Below, piece by piece: positions 43,364 through 53,584 of a stretch of 64,000 nucleotides of DNA. Source of the DNA: Schizochytrium sp. TIO01 (lineage: Eukaryota > Sar > Bigyra > Thraustochytrida > Thraustochytriidae); NCBI GenBank assembly GCA_004764695.1, contig SMSO01000032.1:2878501-2942500 (forward strand), read 5' to 3'. The translations under genes and the position numbers were made by a program. The notes under the pieces were generated by a model. That model was not told the DNA's origin and did not search any database. It saw nothing but the letters and a program-made list of their open reading frames with translations. Numbering within the stretch: the stretch's first letter is position 1; every line of letters begins with the position of its first letter.

Positions 43364-44475
43364 CTTGCGTTTTGTGCAATCGACGAATCAACGCAGTCGA
43401 TCAATCGATCAGCGTCTCCCTACAGGCCGACCGACGGCCTCTAGGATACTTAAATTCAATGGAGCACGTCAAGAGCTCCGGAGTAGTCCTGACGCACAAT
43501 TGTCAGGCGTCGGAGACCCACTCGCGCGAGCGTAACTCGCAGGCAAGCGCGGTTCTCGAGGTGATTGTTGCCATCCTCTACCAACCAACCAGCCAGCAAT
43601 TCTGCGCAACGCATTTTCAAAGGTCTTATCATCTGAGATAAGACCTCTTAATGGCTTCTAGTAGTGTCTCCGCAACGCAATTCTATTCTGCAAATAGTGC
43701 TATGAGTAACTATAAGTACCATTGAAGTATTGAGATAAGTGGTCAGTCAGTGAGTGGACTGATAGAACTAGCAATGCGAAATGCAAGATGAGATACGGGT
43801 GAATTTAGTATAGCTCGTCATGAGCATCATTTGGGGGCGAGCTGAGAAAACAGAAGTATGGAGTACTGTTTTGATAATTTATTCGGCTGCTAATGGGAGT
43901 TCCGAATGAAAATTAAGAATTGTAGCGTGATTATACAATGGTTTTCATTGCGGTACGTAAAAGTACAAATCTTTAATTTATGACCAAAGTGAAGTCGAAA
44001 ACAACGTACAGATGCTACCACCATGGTGACAAGGGTTAGGAGCGCTATTTATCCCCCATGCTTAGGCAGATACTAGGAGTTTTTCGTTAAAAATATATAC
44101 AAAGCAAGGCATTTCATCAAAAACAAGAGACAATGATTATCTTCATAATGCAGTACTATGTGCCTTATTTGCGAGTAGGTGGCTACAGGTATATGTGTTT
44201 TGCTCGTTTGTTGACACAGCTTGGCTCTCTCCGTCGAGCCATCAACATTCTCACTTTGAGTATCAAAAATCTGTCAACTTGAGTGCATTCACACATTCAT
44301 GCACTTTTGCAATATTAAATCTACCTTCACAACCGGCCAAGTAGCGGTAGTCACAGAAATACACGCTTACTTTGTGATAAACACAACGCACAGCTTGTCT
44401 ACTGGTGGCCGATCCTATACCTTTACTGCTTGGCTATTTAAATGTCGCGCTCCATGATCGAGAGCTGCAGGGAAC
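43364..44475. other. Spacer of 1.1 kb, no gene seen
   Basis: Promoter side of Noc1 and 3' flank of MTHFR, both on the minus strand. A short inverted repeat (AGGTCTTATC...GATAAGACCT) lies at 43620-43649. No coding frame. Confidence 0.5.
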
Positions 44476-45834
44476 TTAAGCAGAGGCAGCAACCTTCTCG
44501 TCCTCGGAGGAGAGCATACCAAGGCCCTCAAGAACAGCAGAGACAACCTTATCGAGGTTGAGGGTGTAAAAGTGCAAGCCCTTGACACCATTCTTAAGGA
44601 GAGTCTCACAGGTCTCAACGCCAAACTTGACAGCAAAACGATCTACAGCAGCCTCGTCATCCTTGATGGCCTCGAGCTCAGCGTACATTTGGGGGGTGAC
44701 ACGGGTCTTGCAAAAGGCACACATGCGCTTGTACCCAGCGTAAGAGGTAATGCACATGATGCCGGGGATAATGGGTACGTTAATACCGTACTCGCGGCAG
44801 GATTCGACAAAGCTAAGGAATACCTCGACATCGTAGAACATTTGAGTAACAACCATTTGAGCGCCAGCGTCAACCTTAGACTTCAGGTAGAGCATCTCCT
44901 CGTGGAAGTCAATGTCGCTGCACACATGGATAGATCCGTCATCCATACGTACAGCACGAGCCTCCTCGGTCGGAGTGAGGGTCTGGCCAGCAATGACCTT
45001 CTTGATCCGGGTCGGGTGGCCCTCAGGGTAACCAGCCACGGTGATGCAGAAAAGGTCGCCAGTCTTCTCGCGAATGTACCGAACGAGGTCAAGTGCACAG
45101 GAGAAACCGGTATCAACAGGCTTGAAGTCCTCCTGGCCGACAGGCGGGTCTCCACGGAGAGCAAGGATGTTGCGGATGCCGGCCTTCTCGGACTCAGCAA
45201 GGGCAATGTCAATCTTCTCGCGGGGCATGTTAGTGCAGGTGAGGTGCATGTTAGAAACGAGACCAAATCGCTTCTGGGCCTCATCGGCAAGCTCAAGGGT
45301 AAGGTCAGAGGTACTACCGCCAGCACCCCAGGTGAAGTCCGCATAGAGAGGTCCTGTGATTCATAAAATGTTCCATGTCCATCCACCAAATAAAGCAACG
45401 AAGTGAAGTAGAACAAATGTAGAGAGAGCATTGCGCAGGGGGATACATAGTATATTTTGCAGTTGTCGTTAGCCACATACCGTCTTCAAGTTGTACCAAA
45501 TGGTATGTACTGGGGAGGAGGAGACACGCGCAACCCCGAGGAGTTCTACATCCCATGTAGAAACAGACCCTCGAGAGCGAGTTGTTTGCACAAAAGAGCA
45601 TCAACTGCACTTGCACTATCCCTCGTACTCCTTCGCCGAAACTTCGCAGAGAGAATGTGTACAGATACCATCACACGCAGGTTTTAACTTACCGAGCTCC
45701 TTCATGCTTTCGAGGCGCTTGTACAGGTTGGCCACGCCCTTCTCCGTGCGTGGGGGATAGTACTCAAATGCAATCCACGGCTCATCGCCCTGAGCGGCGA
45801 CGAGGTCAGAGATCTTGGACGCAGGGGCGGTCAT
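44476..45834 (-). CDS. MTHFR: Methylenetetrahydrofolate reductase, catalytic domain only, two exons
   Basis: Exon 1 is 45834-45693 and exon 2 is 45353-44476; the 339-base intron (45692-45354) has GTAAGT and CACAG ends. The 339-residue product is an FAD-dependent TIM barrel that reduces 5,10-methylene- to 5-methyl-tetrahydrofolate for methionine synthesis. Signatures in order: AFEYYPPRTEKG, PLYADFTWGAGGSTSDLTLE across the splice, LALRGDPP near 113, FCITVAGYPEGHP near 155, GAQMVVTQMFYD, IPGIMCITSYAG, and GLHFYTLN near the end. The family's eukaryotic members usually continue with a SAM-binding regulatory domain of about 300 residues. This one stops after LGMLSSEDEKVAASA, so it should lack SAM feedback. 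It has no targeting peptide and is likely cytosolic. Confidence 0.95.
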
Positions 45835-46110
45835 CTTAACGTGTGCAAGTTCCTCAAATTATAATGCAGCGCAGCGAACGGTGTTTGGCCAAGGACAGCA
45901 GACTCCGCAAGTGTAGGTGCCAACTAATCGTCAATTGCAAGTGAACCCGGCTGGCTGATCAAAATCACTCAAGTCATCGAAATCACTTCACTTTCTTTTT
46001 CTTCTACCCTACTACCTATTAGTGCCTACCATATTCCCCTAATCAGAAGGTAGCTAGCTTTACCTATTAGGTACTTAGCAGCAGGTAGTAGTAGATGTTT
46101 AATTTCCATT

Positions 46111-46132
46111 TATTCATTCATTCATTCATTCA
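46111..46132. repeat. (ATTC)n microsatellite, short
   Basis: Five ATTC units, the same tetramer as the long tract at 48.8 kb and the complement of the one at 27.4 kb. Confidence 0.8.
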
Positions 46133-46204
46133 ATAATCACTCGCCCCTCCCCAGGTCTGGTGAGAACTGCACGAAGGGCAGCTCCTCCTTGCCTGCAGAA
46201 CTTC

Positions 46205-46518
46205 CTAAGGGCTCCCTAGTGCCCTGCGAAAGAACAGAAGTGGAACAGCCAAGAGAACTGTTAGGGTTAATGAGCGAACAGAAAGAAACAAAACTCAATG
46301 CACAGGCGATGACTGACTTCCAACTCACCAAAGTCAAAAGGAGAGCGCCGAATCGATGATCCAACAGGAACAGACAAGCGGCGAATGACTTCTCCGACAG
46401 TGCCGCTACTGTTCAGAACGTATGAGTCTTTGGGGTCACGAAGCGACGTCGATGGGCCCTCAATGTGATGGATGGTGTTGGTGAAGGATGCCCTCGTTGA
46501 TGGATGGTTTTTATCCAT
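46205..46518 (-). CDS. Candidate small two-exon gene, about 80 residues
   Basis: Exon 1 (46518-46329) starts at an ATG and codes 63 residues of balanced, protein-like sequence (RDPKDSYVLNSSGTV, GEVIRRLSVPVGSS), ending exactly at a consensus donor GTGAGT. A 71-base intron (46328-46258) with a TTAACCCTAACAG acceptor would lead to a short second exon coding VLLAVPLLFFRRALGSP and a stop. A second acceptor 34 bases further on (TTTCGCAG) would give other endings, so the C-terminus is uncertain. No family recognised. Confidence 0.35.
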
Positions 46519-47874
46519 TGTTATAATGTTTAATTAAGACACTCTTCCAAGTTTTCTTCTTCTTTGTGCGCTTCTTTTATGATGGTCGTGATTTTGTATG
46601 TATTTATTACTTCTATTCTTGTTTGTTAATTTTAATATTTCAGTTCTGAAAAAAAAGAAAAAGAAAAAGAAAAAGAGAGAATGTTTATTTTTAATTACCT
46701 AATATAAAAGTTTTACTCTAGAGGAGCTCATCGAAACTCTTTCAGGATCTTTGCATGAAGAAGTTAGAGCTTAGCCGGAGATTTGTAAGGAAGTCAATAG
46801 CGATGTGGTGAACCCGCTTTCCTCCAAAAAATGCACATAAATACAAATGGTGACACTCGGGAGACATATTACGACATTTTCATCGCAGATGTCACATCAA
46901 TAAACACTCGAATCTCTTGAGACCATTTGGATTAACAGTAATAGTTTAAGTGCGTAAGTCAAATGTGGTGGTCTTCAAGCTCTCACGAAATTCGTCGCCT
47001 AAAGAATGCGAACTTCCGCAGTCAGTCAACAACGCTGTATTATCGTGTAGTGGAAAGCAAACCTCGTGCAAATTTCTTTCCGCAATCCTTTTCAATTATC
47101 CACCGTGTACTTAAGTAATCTGTAAAAATTCCTTGTTTTGGATGTTGTAATCAATGAAGATTTCCTCTGTCTAGGTATTATTGCGTACTTTTCAAGATCG
47201 TTTTTCTCTAGTAGGTTATCTATCTACAACCCGCTCGAACCTAGCACAATCTCTTATCCCTCACAAAGTATCGGAGAATATCTCAAGTTTTGCTCTCCCA
47301 CTCTTCTTTGCTGCATGTTCAATCAATGGAAACGATGTAGCTACTTTGAGGGAAATCTTACGTAGGTATATTTTTAATTTGTCTTTAATGTAATTAAACA
47401 CTTTTAATTGCTTCATAAAACAAGCAAAAGTACATATATGGCTTGTTTACCTTTAAGAGTACCTTTTAAAATAATATTAATAATAATAAAAGCAACCAAT
47501 GACTATGGTGATTATCAAATATAAGTTATTATTTAATTTAAAATAAAATAATAAAATAAAATAAAAATTAAAAAAGAGGAGGAAAAAAGTACAGAATCCA
47601 AGTGGAATGTGCGGATGAAACGTAACCTCCTGCGAACAAGATGAATCAAAAGAGGAGGCCAAAACATCGTCGAAGACCTTGGCGGAGACGTTGGCCAGCC
47701 TTAAACTAAAGTTCGCCTTCAGTATTAATTCTTCGGTCACTCCTTCCATGGTCCTCTGAAACTACATCATAAAAGAACAATAACAACTATATCCAAGACA
47801 AACAATTTAGCCTCAACTTATAATGGTACCTACAAAGCCTAGTATATTTACTAGATAATGCTAACGCTACCTAG
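46519..47874. other. AT-rich spacer of 1.35 kb
   Basis: Mostly AT-rich, with A/T tracts at 47.46-47.58 kb. A more GC-rich island at 47.6-47.76 kb is open on both strands (minus: MEGVTEELILKANFS from 47749; plus: QDESKEEAKTSSKTLAET), and could be an exon of the candidate plus-strand gene that follows or a short minus-strand exon. Confidence 0.35.
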
Positions 47875-48276
47875 CAACTAAAAAATTTGCGCATCCCTCC
47901 GGAAATGGCGCGAACACGTTTGCGCTAACAAAGCCTGTCAGTGCTGTGGCGTACCTTCGCTCTTTGCCAGCGAGCAGCAGTTTTCTCTTGGCAGGACGCC
48001 CGAAAGGCAGCGCCAGCTCGAAGCTGCAGATCCAAGTGGAGATTTCGATGGTACAGACAGTTACCCTAAGCATTGCGGGAGAATCGATCACTCGGAATGT
48101 GGACTGTGATGACGATGTTCATGGAAAGCCGCTGTTTCACACAGGTACTTACGTCATAGAAATTAGTCCAATACAATAAAATAAAATAAAAATGTTTCAT
48201 TGTTTTTTTCCATAACCATAACTAAAACTACAAAAGCGAGGTTCCTGCGACAGGTGAAGAAGCGCTACCAATTTGA
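47875..48276 (+). CDS. Candidate last two exons of an unresolved plus-strand gene
   Basis: Exon 47875-48144 codes about 89 residues with protein-like composition (KKFAHPSGNGANTF, SKLQIQVEISMVQTVTLS, DCDDDVHGKPLFHTG). It lies between a TGCTAAC...CTAG acceptor-like site and an ACAG|GTACTT donor. Joining in phase across a 109-base intron to the GCGACAG acceptor at 48253 adds EEALPI and a stop. There is no in-frame ATG at its front, so at least one upstream exon is needed. The island at 47.6-47.76 kb is a candidate. The minus strand is also partly open here, so strand is not certain. No family recognised. Confidence 0.3.
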
Positions 48277-48793
48277 TTCCGAAGCCGGAGACCGTGCAGG
48301 GTCCATGGACAATCGGCAGAAGCCGGCGCAGCTGGGCCGGCCGCCGACCCCAGCAAAGGGACGGTCTTGAAGAAAGTTATCGCGTGAGGCCGCTCCCTCT
48401 GCCCAGGAAGGTCTGAGCGGAGTTGAACTAACTTCAAGATGAGCCAAGATGAGCCAAGAAGACCCTCCCTCTTCAAGAAGAGCCAAGAAGAGCCAAGAAG
48501 TGCGCTGCTCTCGTCAGAAACAGAGCTTCTCACGTGTTTGTTTGTGAGGTAAAGTCAACCGTTGGCGTTTATCTGTTTTCACAACGGTGGTTTTTCATGA
48601 GTGCTCGCCTTTGAGGATGGTACTGGTGGAGATCTTGGTGATCGATCACCCATAGCGATGGTGGAGGGATGTCATCGACAACATCGCCTCGAGCACGGTG
48701 TGCAGGCTGCGAGTGCCTGGGTGTGTGTCTAAGGGTGATCATGACCGTGATGATGGATCGCTGGTTCCTGTGATTATTTGGAGAACGTCTGTG

Positions 48794-48848
48794 TTCATTC
48801 ATTCATTCATTCATTCATTCATTCATTCATTCATTCATTCATTCATTC
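48794..48848. repeat. (ATTC)n microsatellite
   Basis: About 13 perfect ATTC units, 55 bp. Confidence 0.95.
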
Positions 48849-49088
48849 GTGAGTTACAAATGGGTGGATGATGCTGGAGCGACCTCAGTGCGCTCTCGAT
48901 GGAATGGTTAGCTGAAGGGAGAGCGGAGTTATCCTAGTCAGGCATGGAGTGGCGCAAGGACGTGGCGAAATTCGTGTGGCCAGTTGACTTGTAGAAGATG
49001 GTGATAGGGGCTCGAGAGGAGCACGGGAGTCTCGAAGTACTTTGCAGGAGTCAATTAGTTATTTCGTTAGTCAGTTAGGCATTTACCT

Positions 49089-49090
49089 AA

Positions 49091-49144
<54 letters not shown>
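49089..49144. repeat. (GTTA)n microsatellite
   Basis: About 14 GTTA units, 56 bp, 240 bases after the (ATTC)n tract. Confidence 0.95.
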
Positions 49145-50381
49145 CATAATGACTTTTAATTAAAAATGCAATGAAGCCTCTTTAGAGGCACCACGATCGT
49201 GAGCTATGATGTGCAGTGTACAACTTGAAGCTCGGGTCGATGGCGGTTTGGAAAAGGGGATCCAGTCTGACGATGCAGACCACTGCCAAGGCAATGTTTT
49301 GGACTCCTAAGAAGTAAAACTGTAGCGCGAATCTACACGGAATCTTGGGGATAGCCAACGTGGTATATTTAGGTAGCACTAGCAGCGGTAGAAACTCAGA
49401 GAACCTGAAAGACACGGGGTATTAGATTTGAGCTTGGTTCTGCAAAGCGAGGAAACAAGGAAATGAAGGTGCACTTATGATAGTAGAAACTGGTCTAGCT
49501 AGCTGGCTTTGTGCAAAACGCGAAATGTAATAACAGATGAGAACAACACTTAGATTCATATCCCGCTATCCTGATTCTTCCAACCAAGCAAGCAAGTAAT
49601 TAATTCCACAAACGAGCAAACACCGCATTTATCTTCTCGTCTATAACCATAACTCTATATCTAACCTTGGAGTGCCTACCTGTACCTGTCTACCAAGGTA
49701 CTTACTTCCATCTCTCTGCTCAACAACAACAAATCTTGTGCTTGTTCAAGCACCGAGCAAGCGTTGAGCGACTCCAGTTGCTGATATGGAACGAGCATTT
49801 CGACCTTCTGAAGGGAAACTCATGCAGTAACTCAACTTGAATGAGCCGGAATCAGACCGTCTCCGCAAACTCTGAATGTTGGAGAGATGCATCAACGTCT
49901 CGCTAATGAAATACGTGTTCATGCAACGAAACAACGAAACATGTAGAATATTGGCAAGATTTTGATTGAGGCAACTGTGAGGTCTCGGAAAGCAGGTGAA
50001 GCATTGATTGATTGCAAGGATACGTGGTTGAGAGGGGAATATGTAATAGGTTTCGTTTGGTTGGATGGTTGATATGTAAGTAAAGTAATGCAGTGTTGGA
50101 CGGAAACGCATCTCCCGCAAGGAGCTTACGCAAGCGTGCACAGAGGGAGGTGTGTCGCTGCCCGTTGTGAGTGTGCGCACAGTCACAAGCACAGACCAAA
50201 GACAGAAAGCCGTGGCGGCAGCAGCGGCTTCGGAAGTGAAATTGCGTCTTGAGGGTTTTTTTTAATGAGGACGGTTCTTGTCAGTGATGGAGGTCCTCAA
50301 TGATGTCATCGCTATCCTGAAGTGGACGAGGTGTTGTAGGATGAAACGTAGTACGTGCAGCATTCTACACACAACAACGAA

Positions 50382-52607
50382 CTAGATTTCACCATTGAGG
50401 ATGCCGTGGCGAATCTCGGCAAAGTTCTTATTCATACGGTAGAGATTGTGTACTGAAAGCAACACCGCAGCAGTTGGCTCGTAGGCCTTGAGGAGGTGGT
50501 GAATGTAACCCGCCATGTAGTTGCGGCAAGTTGGGCAGTCGCAGCCCTCCATCAGGGGTCCCTTATCCAGAGCATTCACGTTGCGCCGCATCTGACGAGG
50601 CGGCTCGCCCATGTTCTGCAATGCACCGCCATGACGAGCCAAGCGGGTCGGATATGAGGAGTCAAATGTATCACCACCCAAAGGGACTGCGCGAGTAATT
50701 GACTGCATGTCACCGATACCAAGGATGTGGTTTGGTTTATCCTCGGGAAGCTGCGGCAGGACAAAGCTGAGCAGGTCAATCATTTCGTCTCGCGTCCGGC
50801 CCAGAGAGCCTCTGTAAAGTTCAAAGCACGATTTGTGTTTATTCCCCCAAGTTTTGCGATATCAATGATGGTTTTGATGCATTGATGGAAGAAAGGCATC
50901 AAAAGTTAGTTAGTTTTCCACGCTTCAGCAAAATCAAGTGCGAACATCTTCAATCTAAAATTCTGGGCCACAGAATATCTAACTTCTGTCTTGACTTGTG
51001 ATGAAAAGATAATGATACCTGTGTACTTAGATCTTTCAAGAGAGTTGAATGGTCCATTCATCATCAACTAGACCAACAAGAAGAATAACAAGAGGAATTT
51101 AATAACGTACCCAACTGCGTGACCATCAAACTCCATTGCAGTGAGAGTATCGATGGACCTTTGTCGAAGCTCTCGGTCAGTGCCACCATGGATCACACTG
51201 TACATTGCCTGGTTTTGCTTGTTCTCAAGATGCCTTGCAAGACTGCGAGCCTCCCAGCGGTGGGTAATCTCGAAAGCGCTCAAGACTTGCTCAGGCTTCG
51301 CGTTGAACGGTAATAAGTAATCTAGAGGAATAATGATATCAGCACCGAGAGCCTTTTGTGCGTCAACAGAGGATTCGGGCGTCAACGTGACGATCTTTCC
51401 ATCACGATACGAACGAAAGGTGGCACCCTCCTCGTCGACCTTGAGAACAGTGCTCGGTCGAACTTTCTGACCTGCACCCTTGAGACCCACCTCTTTGTTA
51501 AGATTCAAGGCGCCTGCCTCCATGGAGAAGATCTGAAAGCCGCCACTATCGGCTACGCGAAAATTAAAAAAAACAAATCGTGAATACAGCAGGGATGTTA
51601 GTCATGTATGAACCAGCATCAGACATGCCATCGAAGTGTGTACAGGAAGTAGTGTGACAAAAGCCCTGCAAAGTATGCATTGTCTACCGCCACACCATCG
51701 ATCTAAGCCTCCTCCTCTTATGCCAAGAACAATAAGAATAAGATGGAGGGAGACTACGTTGTAATGAGGAGACAGGAAAGAGATTTAATAACGTACTAAT
51801 GAGAGCGCCCTTGCGGTTCATGAACTTGTGAAGACCGCCCATATCGCGCACTGTTTCTGCACCAGGGTGCAGCATAAGGTGGTATGTGTTGCAAAAGATG
51901 AGCTCGCAGCCGATGTGGTCTGCCGTCTTGGTATCGACAGCCTTGAGGGATGCATTGGTGGCCACTGGCACGAAACCAGGCGTGTGGATAACGCCATGGG
52001 GGGTTTCAATAATACCCACACGCGCTCTGTATATTCCAAGACAAAGCGATCAAATCAATAGAATGAACGTGACGTTGTCAGACCGCCAGCAAATCGTTGT
52101 GGCCATGATTAGATCATGCACAGTAAAAGCCCATCCATGGCGAGAACCCGTTCAAAATCGCGCCATTTGAGCCAATGTGCCAGCATTCATTGAAGCACAT
52201 ATCACAATTATTCAAGATTTCAGTCGATCGAAATTTGACATGCATCCGAATGAAAGCAAGTTTGCAAACAGCCATGGAGAAGAAGAAGAAAAAGGCATGG
52301 GTTTGTCCGTCCAGCATGATTTGTCCACATGAGGTTCATTTACATAATTCGTTGACAATTTTCGTCAGTCATCACAAGCTGCTCCAATCCAATCGCTCCC
52401 CTGTTTCATTATCTCTAACACACATCGCATCCATAAACGGCATCGCCATCAGCAGCAGGGCCACCACCGCCACCTTTATTGTTGTCCTGAGGACATCGAT
52501 GCCAATCATCATCATCATCCCTTCATCCCTGATCAAAACCTTCGCCGAGAGACTTACCTCGAGTGCTTGCTCTGCTTGAGGACCCTGAACCTCAGTGGCA
52601 CCGGCAT
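50382..52607 (-). CDS. QTRT1: Queuine tRNA-ribosyltransferase catalytic subunit, four exons
   Basis: Exons are 52607-52558, 52026-51797, 51552-51111 and 50811-50382, total 383 residues, normal for TGT. The enzyme exchanges guanine 34 of tRNA(Asp/Asn/His/Tyr) for queuine. Exon 1 codes only MPVPLRFRVLKQSKHS plus part of an Arg, and ends at GAG|GTAAGT. Joined to exon 2 it reads SRARVGIIETPHGVIHTPG, as the family requires. The other junctions restore ALITDSGGFQIFS and HAVGGSLGRTRDEM. Catalytic residues are Asp95 in DSGGFQ and the nucleophile Asp288 in GDTFDSSYPTR. Zinc ligands Cys331, Cys333, Cys336 and His362 have the same spacing as in bacterial TGT. Introns are 531, 244 and 299 bases. The last two begin with the same 14 bases. 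Confidence 0.95.
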
Positions 52608-52653
52608 CGTGCCGCAGCCCTCGCTCCTCCGCTGCCTCCGCCACCGCTACAAC

Positions 52654-52702
52654 AGCGTCTGACTGCCTGACTGTCTGACTGTCTGACGACTGACTGACTG
52701 AC
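52654..52702. repeat. (GACT)n-like repeat
   Basis: Imperfect GACT/GTCT units, about 49 bp, just upstream of the queuine transferase start. Confidence 0.75.
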
Positions 52703-53223
52703 CCAGTGAGTCCTGCTGAAGGCAGTTCCCAAGGCAGCGAGGCAAGGCCTCTTGTCTGTCCGAGCCAGTCTCCAGCTGCCTCGAAGCCGTTCCTTCGCGA
52801 GGCAGAGCGTGGCCCGATGGATGCCTTTGCTCGTGCTTTGCTTGCTTGGCCTGCGGAGCGAGCAGCTTCGAGCCTTGCTTGCTTGCTTGGAGGGAGGGAG
52901 GGAGTGCTCCCAGAAAAGCCTCGCCGCGAAGACGCCTTGTGCTTTGCGCGTCTCCAGCGGCAAGTGCGGCAAAGCGGCCTCACAGTAGGGCAAACGGAGG
53001 CTACAGTAGAACAAAATCCGCCGCAAGTGCAGCAAATCCGGCGCGCACAGTAGACTATAGCCCCAGCGCGAGGTCTTCACCGCAAGGGTGCGCGTGCTAG
53101 GCGGGCGCCTAGCTGGGAGCTAGGAGTCCGGAAAAGGAGAAGAAAAGAAAAGATGAAGTTATTCTTTTCTCTTTCTTGAAAGTTTCTTTTCTTTTCTTTT
53201 TTTGTTCTTACTTTTCTCAGGCT

Positions 53224-53312
53224 TTTCTTTTTCTTTTTCTTTTTCTTTCTGTTTTTCTTTTTCTTTTTCTTTCTCTTTTTCTTTCTCTTTCTCTTTTTCT
53301 TTTTCTTCTTCG
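53224..53312. repeat. (TTTTTC)n pyrimidine tract
   Basis: About 14 imperfect TTTTTC/TTTCTC hexamers, strongly strand-asymmetric, giving spurious Lys/Glu frames on the minus strand and Phe/Ser frames on the plus strand. Confidence 0.85.
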
Positions 53313-53561
53313 TGCTCTTGCTTTTCTGTTCCTTTCATTTCGCACCAAGGAGCTCGACCTCGCTTTGGGGTGTATTTGCTTACAGACTGCTTCGCTTGGG
53401 CTGGAGGCTGGGGAAGTTGCGAGGCTGCGAGCAGCATGGCAATTGCTTTCTTCCATACATCAGTGGTGACGTCCTTTGGTTTCCCTTTGGTTTCCTTGAG
53501 CCCGTGGCAGATTGAAGTTCATGGAAGTTGACGAAGAACTTCGCAGAACTTGTAGCTCATC

Positions 53562-53584
53562 GCAAGCAAGCAAGCAAGCAAGCA
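53562..53584. repeat. (CAAG)n microsatellite
   Basis: Five CAAG units, third occurrence of this tetramer in the window. Confidence 0.8.

Larger units (their letters stand above)
48277..50381. other. Repeat-bearing spacer of 2.1 kb
   Basis: Contains imperfect copies of a GATGAGCCAA/GAAGAGCCAA decamer at 48437-48500, the (ATTC)n and (GTTA)n tracts, and 3' flank of the queuine transferase gene. No accepted coding frame. Confidence 0.5.

Noticed and set aside
44572-45366. 264-codon plus-strand open frame
   Set aside because: It is antisense to MTHFR, whose family motifs on the other strand are unambiguous.
52372-53080. Open frames of 115-203 codons on both strands
   Set aside because: This is GC-rich low-complexity sequence with GACT repeats; the minus-strand ones overlap the queuine transferase exon 1 in the wrong frame.
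53159-53531. Lys/Glu-rich (minus) and Phe/Ser-rich (plus) open frames
   Set aside because: They are direct readings of the TTTTTC tract.
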